Shown here: piece after piece, positions 57,258-64,000 of the stretch | Numbering within the stretch: position 1 is the first letter of the stretch | Layout: each line of letters starts with the position of its first letter | DNA from: Arthrobacter sp. StoSoilB20 | GTDB lineage: Bacteria > Actinomycetota > Actinomycetes > Actinomycetales > Micrococcaceae | DNA: 64,000 bases | Direction: 5' to 3' | Assembly (NCBI RefSeq): GCF_019977295.1 | Contig: NZ_AP024651.1 | Location: 1,054,001 to 1,118,000 of the forward strand | Notes under the pieces: generated by a model | Databases searched by the model: none | Seen by the model: the letters and a program-made list of their open reading frames with translations, nothing else | Told to the model about the DNA's origin: nothing | Translations under genes and position numbers: made by a program

Positions 57258-57758
57258 ATGCGCACACTCGTTCTGAATGCTGGATATGAACCGCTGGCGG
57301 TAATAACCTTCCGCCGGGCGCTGGTCCTTGTGCTGACTGGGAAAGCAAGCGTGGTGGCCGAAGGCGACGAGCCTGTCGTCGGGCCGCAGGAAGTTCTCGG
57401 AAGACCATCCGTGATCCTCCTCAACCGCTACATCCGTCCCCAGTACAACAAGATCACAGCCGTGAGCAGGCGCGGGGTACTGCGCCGCGACGGCCACCGC
57501 TGCGCCTACTGCGGGAAAACAGCCCACACCATTGACCATGTCCACCCCAAGTCCAGGGGCGGCGCGGATTCCTGGGAAAACCTGGTTGCGGCGTGCCTGA
57601 AGTGCAACAACGCCAAGAGCGACCACACACTGGCCGAGATGGGTTGGAAACTCCGTTTCAAACCCGGTGTGCCCCAGGGGACCATGTGGCAGATCAAGGA
57701 ACTCGAGAAACCTGCGCCGGACTGGGACCCGTTCCTGTTGCCGGAATCCGCTGCCTGA
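57258..57758 (+). CDS. HNH endonuclease family protein
   Basis: 166 residues. N-terminal MRTLVLNAGYEPLAVITFRR is the conserved start of a widespread actinobacterial/cyanobacterial HNH group; the HNH core has CAYCG, HTIDHVHPKSRGG (catalytic His), WENLVAACLKCNNAKSD (second Cys pair). No methylase or other partner is adjacent, so it is a housekeeping-like HNH protein of unknown role. The 233-bp gap from the terminator to the gene shows no other feature. Confidence 0.92.
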   Translation: MRTLVLNAGYEPLAVITFRRALVLVLTGKASVVAEGDEPVVGPQEVLGRPSVILLNRYIRPQYNKITAVSRRGVLRRDGHRCAYCGKTAHTIDHVHPKSRGGADSWENLVAACLKCNNAKSDHTLAEMGWKLRFKPGVPQGTMWQIKELEKPAPDWDPFLLPESAA

Positions 57759-57800
57759 TCGATTTCTGCTGAGCTCCGGACGTCCGGGTACTCTGGGCGG

Positions 57801-58706
57801 ATGGAGTTCAATGCCGTGATTTTGGCGGGTGGCAGGGCCACCCGCCTCGGTGGCGTGCCTAAACCATCGCTGACGTACGACGGCGCCACGCTCCTTTCGC
57901 ATGCCCTGCAGGCTGCCCGGGGTGCTTCAGCCGTGGTGGTGGTAGGCCCCGATGTTCCGGTAGCGGGCGGTGTGCCGTTCCCAGTGGAAGTGCTGCATGC
58001 CCGCGAGGAGCCGGCGTTTGCCGGGCCGGCAGCGGCAATCGCAGCCGGCCTGGCGGCGCTGCAAAGCGGGCGTTCCCGCGCCCGGTGGACCCTGGTCCTT
58101 GCCTGCGACATGCCGCATGCGTCCCGTGGAGTTTCCGCTTTGTGGGATGCCCTGGCCGCCCACCCAGGCGTTGAGGGTGCCATGGCCGTTTCCGTGGACG
58201 GGCGGAAGCAACCCCTCCTGGGTGTTTACAACACTGCAGCCTTGGAACGTGAAGCAGCCGCAGCATCCCAAGGTGCCGGTCTGGCGGACTCTTCTGTGTT
58301 CCGGCTGCTTGCTAGGCTGAACCTGCTGGACGTTGCTGTCCCCGCTGGCTCCACGGATGACGTGGATACGTGGGAGGACGCTGCGGCCCTGGGCATTGAC
58401 TACAAGTTGGAGGCGGACGTGAAGAGCCAGGAAGAGACGCTCGAGGATTGGTGCCGCACGTTGCTGCAGGCATTCGAGCTTGAAGGCGTTGAGGTGGACG
58501 TCAACGAAGTACTCGCCGTAGCCGGAGTGGCAGCGCATTCAGTGGTTCGTCCCGCTGCGCCTTTGACCACGTTCATTGCCGGCTATGCGGCAGGCATGGC
58601 CCGCGGCATTGGCCAGGCAAGCGATGATGCGTCCATGAACGCGGCCTTGGAGTTGGCCCGCAAAGTCGCCAAGGAGTACTCGGAGTCCGAGGCTGACGCC
58701 GAATGA
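57801..58706 (+). CDS. mobA: MobA-like molybdenum cofactor guanylyltransferase fused to DUF6457
   Basis: 301 residues. Residues 1-200: nucleotidyltransferase with NAVILAGGRATRLGGVPKPSL, AGPAAAIAAGL, VLACDMPHAS and VFRLLARLNLLDV. Residues about 215-290: DUF6457 helical domain (LEDWCRTLLQAFELEGVEVD, VVRPAAPLTTFIAGYAAG). MobA attaches GMP to molybdopterin for bis-MGD enzymes, fitting the formate-dehydrogenase-like gene downstream. Overlaps moeA by 4 nt (ATGA). Confidence 0.88.
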   Translation: MEFNAVILAGGRATRLGGVPKPSLTYDGATLLSHALQAARGASAVVVVGPDVPVAGGVPFPVEVLHAREEPAFAGPAAAIAAGLAALQSGRSRARWTLVLACDMPHASRGVSALWDALAAHPGVEGAMAVSVDGRKQPLLGVYNTAALEREAAAASQGAGLADSSVFRLLARLNLLDVAVPAGSTDDVDTWEDAAALGIDYKLEADVKSQEETLEDWCRTLLQAFELEGVEVDVNEVLAVAGVAAHSVVRPAAPLTTFIAGYAAGMARGIGQASDDASMNAALELARKVAKEYSESEADAE

Positions 58707-60058
58707 CCCAGGCCCCTGCCGAGGGCCATCACGCAGCGCATACCTGGCAGGAGGCCCGCCAGCGCGCGTTTGAGTGTGCCGCTCCCATTCCACCAGGCCC
58801 CGTGCCGCTCACCTCGGCGCTGGGCCGCACCCTTGCAGCCGATGCCCTGGCAGTGCAGGACATGCCCCACTACGCTTCGTCGGCCATGGACGGCTGGGCC
58901 GTCAACGGAAGCGGTCCGTGGATCCTGAGCGAACCTGGCCAGAGGCTTGCCCCGCACCAGGCAAGCCCCATTGTGACCGGTGGCCTCATTCCGCCGGGGG
59001 CCAAGGCCGTGCTGCGCAGCGAGAGTGGCGTCATCACCACCGACGACGACGGCCTGCCGGTCCTGGCTTTGGGCGGCGCCGCCAAGCCCGGTGAACCCCG
59101 CAACGGCCAGCACATCCGCAAAGCCGCGGAGGAGGCTGCCGAGGGGGAGATCCTGCTGACCGCTGGAACGGTACTCAATCCAGCCCACATCGCTTTGGCT
59201 GCACTGGCCGGACTGGACCATGTAGAGGTTCTCGGCAAACCGTTGGTCAGGTTCCTGCTGACAGGTTCCGAGGTTGTGGAACGGGGGATCCCGCTGCCCG
59301 GACAGGTCCGCGACACCTTTGGTCCGCAGTTGGGTGCCGTTGTAGAGCTCCTGGGCGGCATAGCAGGAGAGCAGCTCCGGGTGGGCGATAACTATGAGGA
59401 GTGGATTGCCGCCCTCCAGGAGAGTGAGCCTGCCGTGGACGAGCTCGCGGCTGGCTCCGATGAAGAAGCCGAACCCCCGGCCGACGTCGTCATCACTACG
59501 GGCGGTACAGGCCGGTCGGGGACTGACCATTTCCGCCGAGCGGTGGCTGAACTGGGTGGCCGGCTGTTGATCGACGGTATTTCGATGCGACCCGGCCACC
59601 CCGCCGTACTGGCCGAGTTGCCCGATGGCCGCTTTGTCCTGGGCCTGCCTGGAAATCCACTTGCCGCGATGATGGCGCTGTTCACGGTGGGCGCTCCATT
59701 GCTTGCTGCGTTGGGCCACCGGAAGCCGCCCCAGGTGGGTGAGGTACCGTGCGGCGCAATGCTCGAGGCCGATCCCGGCCGGACCCGGCTGATGCCGTTC
59801 AAGCTGGTGTATGGCCTGGCCTCGCCGGCGCAGCACGCAGGACCGGGAATGATGCGGGGCCTGGCCGCTGCGGACGGGGTCATGGTGGTCCCACCCCACG
59901 GAGTCCAACTGGGGGAGTTGGTCCCTGCGTTTGCCTTGCCCTGGGGCAAACCGTTGCCCCAGCCAAAGCCCCCGGAAGACCAGCCCCGCAAGGCCGCCAC
60001 ACGGCAAGCGAAGAAGGCTCCCTCCGGGCCGGTGGACTGGAGCGCGCTCGACGCCTGA
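58703..60058 (+). CDS. moeA: Molybdopterin molybdenumtransferase MoeA
   Basis: 451 residues, with a Pro/Lys-rich tail of about 40 residues beyond the usual end. Inserts Mo into molybdopterin. Marks: PHYASSAMDGWAV, TGGLIPPGAKAVLR, FLLTGSEVVERG, the MoCF motif DVVITTGGTGRSGTDHFRRA, MRPGHPAVLAEL and GLPGNPLAAMMAL. Coupled to mobA and 66 bp before the oxidoreductase gene; the four genes form a molybdoenzyme operon. Confidence 0.93.
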   Translation: MTQAPAEGHHAAHTWQEARQRAFECAAPIPPGPVPLTSALGRTLAADALAVQDMPHYASSAMDGWAVNGSGPWILSEPGQRLAPHQASPIVTGGLIPPGAKAVLRSESGVITTDDDGLPVLALGGAAKPGEPRNGQHIRKAAEEAAEGEILLTAGTVLNPAHIALAALAGLDHVEVLGKPLVRFLLTGSEVVERGIPLPGQVRDTFGPQLGAVVELLGGIAGEQLRVGDNYEEWIAALQESEPAVDELAAGSDEEAEPPADVVITTGGTGRSGTDHFRRAVAELGGRLLIDGISMRPGHPAVLAELPDGRFVLGLPGNPLAAMMALFTVGAPLLAALGHRKPPQVGEVPCGAMLEADPGRTRLMPFKLVYGLASPAQHAGPGMMRGLAAADGVMVVPPHGVQLGELVPAFALPWGKPLPQPKPPEDQPRKAATRQAKKAPSGPVDWSALDA

Positions 60059-60124
60059 AGGCTGTACTGGCTGGCACTGCGGCGAACCAGGTAACAGGCT
60101 CACACAAAGTGCAATGATGGACAT

Positions 60125-62431
60125 ATGAACAGGCATGCTCCCGAACAGGACATCAATGAAGATGACCTGCAAATCCACCCGCCCAAACAAGCCGCTGCCG
60201 GCCTCAAAGCTGTCACGGTGGCCCTTGAACGCGGTTACGCCCAGGCCGGAGTAGCCCGCACGGTCCGTTCCATGCTCAGGGTGAACCAGCATGACGGCTT
60301 TGATTGCCCGGGGTGTGCGTGGCCTGAATCCATCACGGGCAAGCGGAGCCCCGCCGAATTTTGCGAGAACGGCGCCAAAGCGATCGCCGAGGAAAGCACC
60401 ACCCGCACGGTAGGCGCCGAATTCTGGGCGAAGCACTCCCTGGCGGATCTCGAAGACAAGACCGAGTACTGGTTGGGAAGCCAGGGAAGATTGTCCGAGC
60501 CCGTGGTCATCAGGCCCGGGGACACGCATTACTCACCCATCAGTTGGACCGACGCCTTCGCCTTGATCGGTGAGCACATCAACGCCACCACTCCGGACAA
60601 GTGCGTTTTCTACACCTCGGGCCGAACAGCCAACGAGACCGCCTTCATGTATCAGTTGTTCGCCCGAAGCCTGGGCACCAACAACCTGCCCGACTGCTCC
60701 AATATGTGCCATGAGTCCTCCGGCAGCGCACTGAACCCCACCATTGGAATCGGAAAGGGCACAGTCTCGCTGGAGGATATCCACCACGCCGAACTGGTCC
60801 TGGTGGTGGGACAGAATCCGGGAACCAACCATCCCCGGATGCTGTCTGCACTGCGGGACTGCAAGAACAACGGCGGAAAGATCGTCGCCGTGAACCCGCT
60901 TCCCGAGGCGGGCCTGCTGAACTTCAAGGACCCCCAGTCCCTCAATGGCGTTATCGGCGGTGGCACCACCATCGCGGATGAATTCCTGCAGATCAAGGTC
61001 GGTGGGGACCTGGCGCTGTTCCAGGCACTGGGCCACCTGCTCCTGGAGGAAGAGAAGCGCAACCCGGGCACCGTCGTCGACCATTCCTTCATTGAGCAGC
61101 AGACCGAAGGGTTCGCCGCCTACACCCAAGCCCGTGCGGTCCTGGACTGGGCCGAGACCGAGCGGGCCACCGGCCTGACGCGGAGGCAAATTACCAAGGC
61201 AGCAGAAATGATGGCTGCCTCCAAGGCAACCATCATCTGCTGGGCCCTTGGACTGACACAGCAGCCGCACTCGGTGGATACCCTGCGTGAAATCATCAAC
61301 CTGCTGCTGCTTCAAGGGAACTTCGGCAAGCGTGGCGCCGGAGCCTGCCCCGTCCGCGGACACTCCAATGTCCAGGGCGACCGCACCATGGGGATCTGGG
61401 AGAAACCCAAGGAATCGTTCCTGGCAGCGCTGGACCAGGAATTCGGTTTCCATATGCCGCGCGATCACGGATATGACTCCGTGGAAACCCAGCACGCCCT
61501 GGAAAAGGGTGAGGTGGATGTCTTCGTCTCCATGGGCGGGAACTTTGCAGCCGCCGGCTCGGACACCGCAGCCCTGGAAGAGGGCCTGAAGACCGCTGGA
61601 CTGACCGTCCATATCTCCACCAAACCCAACAGGGCCCATGTGGTCCACGGCAAAACGTCGCTGATCCTGCCTACGCTGGGCCGGACTGACACGGATGACA
61701 AACACCCCAAAGGCAAGCAATTCCTGTCGGTGGAAGACTCCATGTCCGTCATCCATAAAACGCAGGGAAGACTGGAACCTGTCTCGGAGCACCTGCTCAG
61801 CGAACCGGTGATCGTAGCCCGCATGGCGCAGGCGACCCTGGGCGATGAGCATAGCGTGGACTGGCGTGCCATGGCTGAAGACTACGACGTCATCCGGGAC
61901 CACATCTCCCGGGTGATACCGGGCTTCGAGGATTTCAATACGAGGGTTCGCACCAAGAACGGCTTCGTGCTGCCCAACCCGCCCCGGGACACCAGGACGT
62001 TCGCCACGGACATCGGCAAAGCACGGTTCTCGGTGCGGCCACTGGAGTACCTCCAGGCCCCACAAGGCCACCTGATCCTGCAGACGGTGCGCAGCCACGA
62101 CCAGTACAACACCACGTTCTATGGCCTGGACGACCGATACCGCGGGATCTCTGATGGCCGCCGGGTCATCCTGGTCCACCCTGAAGACCTGGCCGAACTC
62201 GGTTTCAAGGACCGCGATCTCGTGGATGTCATCTCCACGTTCGCCGGGACGGAGCGGCGGGCCAACAGGTTCCGGCTGGTTGAGTACCCCACCGCCAAGG
62301 GGTGCGCCGCAGCCTACTTCCCGGAGGCCAACGCCCTGGTGCACCGCGAACTGGTGGCCAGGGAATCCAACACCCCCGGCTACAAGGCCATGACAGTACG
62401 TTTCGTCAAAACAGAGGAGGACGGATCCTGA
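60125..62431 (+). CDS. Molybdopterin oxidoreductase, FdhF/YdeP family
   Basis: 768 residues. N-terminal DGFDCPGCAWPESITGKRSP, the CxxC motif of the YdeP branch, rather than the four-Cys cluster of true FdhF; then SGRTANETAFMYQLFAR, LPDCSNMCHESSGSAL (Mo-site region), QNPGTNHPRMLSALR, RGHSNVQGDRTMGI and C-terminal bis-MGD-binding QTVRSHDQYNTTFYG. YdeP proteins are putative oxidoreductases with acid-resistance links in E. coli; the substrate is unproven. Accessory genes on both sides (moeA, fdhD). Confidence 0.9.
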   Translation: MNRHAPEQDINEDDLQIHPPKQAAAGLKAVTVALERGYAQAGVARTVRSMLRVNQHDGFDCPGCAWPESITGKRSPAEFCENGAKAIAEESTTRTVGAEFWAKHSLADLEDKTEYWLGSQGRLSEPVVIRPGDTHYSPISWTDAFALIGEHINATTPDKCVFYTSGRTANETAFMYQLFARSLGTNNLPDCSNMCHESSGSALNPTIGIGKGTVSLEDIHHAELVLVVGQNPGTNHPRMLSALRDCKNNGGKIVAVNPLPEAGLLNFKDPQSLNGVIGGGTTIADEFLQIKVGGDLALFQALGHLLLEEEKRNPGTVVDHSFIEQQTEGFAAYTQARAVLDWAETERATGLTRRQITKAAEMMAASKATIICWALGLTQQPHSVDTLREIINLLLLQGNFGKRGAGACPVRGHSNVQGDRTMGIWEKPKESFLAALDQEFGFHMPRDHGYDSVETQHALEKGEVDVFVSMGGNFAAAGSDTAALEEGLKTAGLTVHISTKPNRAHVVHGKTSLILPTLGRTDTDDKHPKGKQFLSVEDSMSVIHKTQGRLEPVSEHLLSEPVIVARMAQATLGDEHSVDWRAMAEDYDVIRDHISRVIPGFEDFNTRVRTKNGFVLPNPPRDTRTFATDIGKARFSVRPLEYLQAPQGHLILQTVRSHDQYNTTFYGLDDRYRGISDGRRVILVHPEDLAELGFKDRDLVDVISTFAGTERRANRFRLVEYPTAKGCAAAYFPEANALVHRELVARESNTPGYKAMTVRFVKTEEDGS

Positions 62432-62432
62432 C

Positions 62433-63344
62433 GTGGGACGCGTAACTCAGCGCCGAAAGGTGCATAAGTTTGTCCTGGACGGCTCGCCGCAAGCACTGGA
62501 GCATCCGGTCCGCTTCAAGGAAGACGTACTCGCGGTGGAGGAACCCCTGGAAATCCGCTTGGGCGAGATGTCCTTCTCCGTGACCATGCGGACCCCGGGA
62601 GACGACTTTGACCTCGTCGCCGGATTCCTGGTCTCTGAGGGCATCATCTGGGAACCCTCCCAACTGATCTCGGAGCGTTTCTGCGCCGGGGAAAACGAGG
62701 ACGGTGTCCAGACCTTCAACGTGGTGGACGCCCAACTCCGGCCCGATGTGGAACGGCCCGATACCGGCCGCAACGTCTATACATCGAGCTCGTGCGGAAT
62801 TTGCGGCACGGACTCCATTGACGCAGTCCGCAAAGCCTCGCATCACAGCCCCAAGGAGGACGACGTCACTGTACCGGTCAGGGCGCTCGCCGCATTGCCG
62901 GACCGGCTCAGGGAGGCCCAGGCCGTTTTCGATAAAACGGGCGGCGTCCACGCCGCGGGCCTTTTCAGGATCCACGACGACGGCACCTCCGAATTGCTGT
63001 GCCTTCGCGAAGATGTTGGTCGGCACAATGCGGTGGACAAGGTAGTGGGCTGGGCGCTGCGGGCAGGGATGTTGCCGCTGAAGGGGACAGTCCTCCAGGT
63101 CTCCGGCAGGGCGTCCTTCGAGCTGGTCCAGAAGGCGGCCATGGCCGGCATTCCCGTACTGTCTGCGGTCAGTGCGCCCTCAAGCCTGGCCGCTGAGCTG
63201 GCGGAGGAGTCCGGGATTACCCTGGCCGGTTTCAGCCGTGGGCACAGTCTCAACGTCTACGCAGGCCGGGACAGGATCATTGCAGAACCCGCCCAGCCGG
63301 ACGCACTGTCCGTGGGGGATAGCGGCCGATCACTTGGCTATTGA
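62433..63344 (+). CDS. fdhD: Formate dehydrogenase accessory sulfurtransferase FdhD
   Basis: 303 residues. Moves sulfur from IscS to the molybdenum cofactor. Marks: MRTPGDDFDLVAGFLVSEGI, the catalytic CxxC in TSSSCGICGTDSID, GGVHAAGLF, REDVGRHNAVDKVVGWAL and RASFELVQKAAMAGIPVLSAV. GTG 62433 one nt after the preceding stop, so translation is coupled to the oxidoreductase, its probable client. The 124 bp after it show nothing. Confidence 0.95.
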   Translation: MGRVTQRRKVHKFVLDGSPQALEHPVRFKEDVLAVEEPLEIRLGEMSFSVTMRTPGDDFDLVAGFLVSEGIIWEPSQLISERFCAGENEDGVQTFNVVDAQLRPDVERPDTGRNVYTSSSCGICGTDSIDAVRKASHHSPKEDDVTVPVRALAALPDRLREAQAVFDKTGGVHAAGLFRIHDDGTSELLCLREDVGRHNAVDKVVGWALRAGMLPLKGTVLQVSGRASFELVQKAAMAGIPVLSAVSAPSSLAAELAEESGITLAGFSRGHSLNVYAGRDRIIAEPAQPDALSVGDSGRSLGY

Positions 63345-63468
63345 GCTGGAACAACGTAGATTTTATCCATCGATTGGAAGCGCAGCGAACCCAGAACTGC
63401 CGCGCGGGCATGCACCCCAGGTGCGTGAACCATTCGTGATATCCAGCTAAAGCCCAAAGGGGAATTAA

Positions 63469-64000
63469 TTGCACGACGACCGCCGGATCACTGAACAGCG
63501 CCTCGATCGATTCGTTCGGGAACGCATTCTTCCGGCCATTTACGGCAGGGCAATACCGCTACAGCTCAGCAGCTGGGAGGTACCCGGCGAACCTGTGCCG
63601 GCATCGGAGGCCATGCGCCAGCTCTTCACTCCCCAGGAGCATGGAGCCGCGTGGGGAAAGGCCTGGAGCACCAAATGGCTGCACCTGCAGGGTGAAGTCC
63701 CGCAGGACTGGGGCATGGCTGACTCCACGTCCGTGGAGATCATCGTGGACCTCGGCTTCAACAGCGACGTCCCCGGGTTCCAATGCGAAGGCACTGCGTG
63801 GCGGGCGGACGGCAGCATCATCAAGGCGATCTCGCCACGGAATTACCACGTCCCCCTCAAACTGCTGGGCGGCGGACACTCGGTGGATTTTTACGTCGAG
63901 GCGGCCGCGAACCCGGACGTCGCCCAGGGCTGGTCCTTTGCTCCCACCCCGCTCGGAGACAAAGCCACCTCCGGCGACGATCCCCGGTACCGCCTGGGCC
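63469..64000 (+). CDS. Alpha-mannosidase (GH38), N-terminal part
   Basis: Runs off the window; about 177 codons visible. TTG 63469 follows AAAGGGG at about six nt and gives MHDDRRITEQRLDRFVRERI. Then WEVPGEP, GAAWGKAWSTKWLHLQGEVP and VDLGFNSDVPGFQCEGTAW, the N-terminal galactose-binding-like domain of bacterial GH38 alpha-mannosidases. The catalytic domain lies outside, so activity cannot be checked. Confidence 0.82.
   Translation, partial: MHDDRRITEQRLDRFVRERILPAIYGRAIPLQLSSWEVPGEPVPASEAMRQLFTPQEHGAAWGKAWSTKWLHLQGEVPQDWGMADSTSVEIIVDLGFNSDVPGFQCEGTAWRADGSIIKAISPRNYHVPLKLLGGGHSVDFYVEAAANPDVAQGWSFAPTPLGDKATSGDDPRYRLG

Noticed and set aside
60533..62344. 603-codon minus-strand frame over the oxidoreductase
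   Set aside because: Antisense shadow of a certain gene.

Overview
The window is a piece of a high-GC actinobacterial chromosome, most likely from Arthrobacter or a close relative (Paenarthrobacter/Pseudarthrobacter, Micrococcaceae). This rests on high third-position GC and on actinobacterial families (DUF4193, DUF3027, DUF3263, AMIN-like, LytR_C, WXG100, XPB-type helicase with its helicase-associated partner). It also rests on GTG/TTG starts, two c-di-AMP (ydaO-type) riboswitches before cell-wall hydrolases, and a lone groEL behind two CIRCE operators. No rRNA, tRNA, CRISPR array or intact insertion sequence was seen.

Layout. 0-12.4 kb: end of a DUF4193 gene, a secreted AMIN-like protein, an agmatine-catabolism operon read leftward (aguB-aguA-permease) behind two matching palindromic operators, methionine aminopeptidase, two XRE regulators, a CPYC-type flavin reductase sharing a palindrome with the XRE-cupin regulator, an M20 amidohydrolase, a cyclodeaminase-like protein and a divergent MFS/TetR pair with its operator. 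12.4-19.6 kb: one-carbon/serine block with a tandem glycine riboswitch, gcvP, gcvT, gcvH and sdaA, interrupted by 75-bp direct repeats and about 140-bp tandem repeats. sdaA has conspicuously different codon use. 19.6-25.5 kb: nuclease, two FemAB-type peptidyl transferases, ThrE exporter and a siderophore-interacting protein under an iron box. 25.6-31.8 kb: ung, DUF3263, LytR_C protein, cold-shock protein, groEL, an RNase HI-DUF4440 fusion and an orphan WXG100 protein. 31.9-41.6 kb: two-component system, lysEG-type exporter and regulator, XPB helicase pair and a GNAT enzyme.

41.6-49.1 kb is an accessory island: less GC-rich, poorly recognisable genes, an OLD-family ATPase/TOPRIM nuclease, an orphan Imm33-like protein, a nonsense-interrupted small gene, a frameshifted serine-recombinase remnant and a dispersed short motif. 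From 49.2 kb the core chromosome resumes: cold-shock-domain protein, DUF3027, MFS, serC, the iron regulator IdeR (probable regulator of the iron box at 25.5 kb), three cell-wall hydrolases behind two c-di-AMP riboswitches, an HNH nuclease, a molybdoenzyme operon (mobA-DUF6457, moeA, YdeP-type oxidoreductase, fdhD) and the start of a GH38 alpha-mannosidase.

Themes: glycine/serine flux (gcv, sdaA, serC, ThrE), cell-wall synthesis and remodelling (FemAB pair, M23 and NlpC/P60 proteins), iron control and export of basic amino acids. All calls come from reading the sequence and recalling families; no database search was run.
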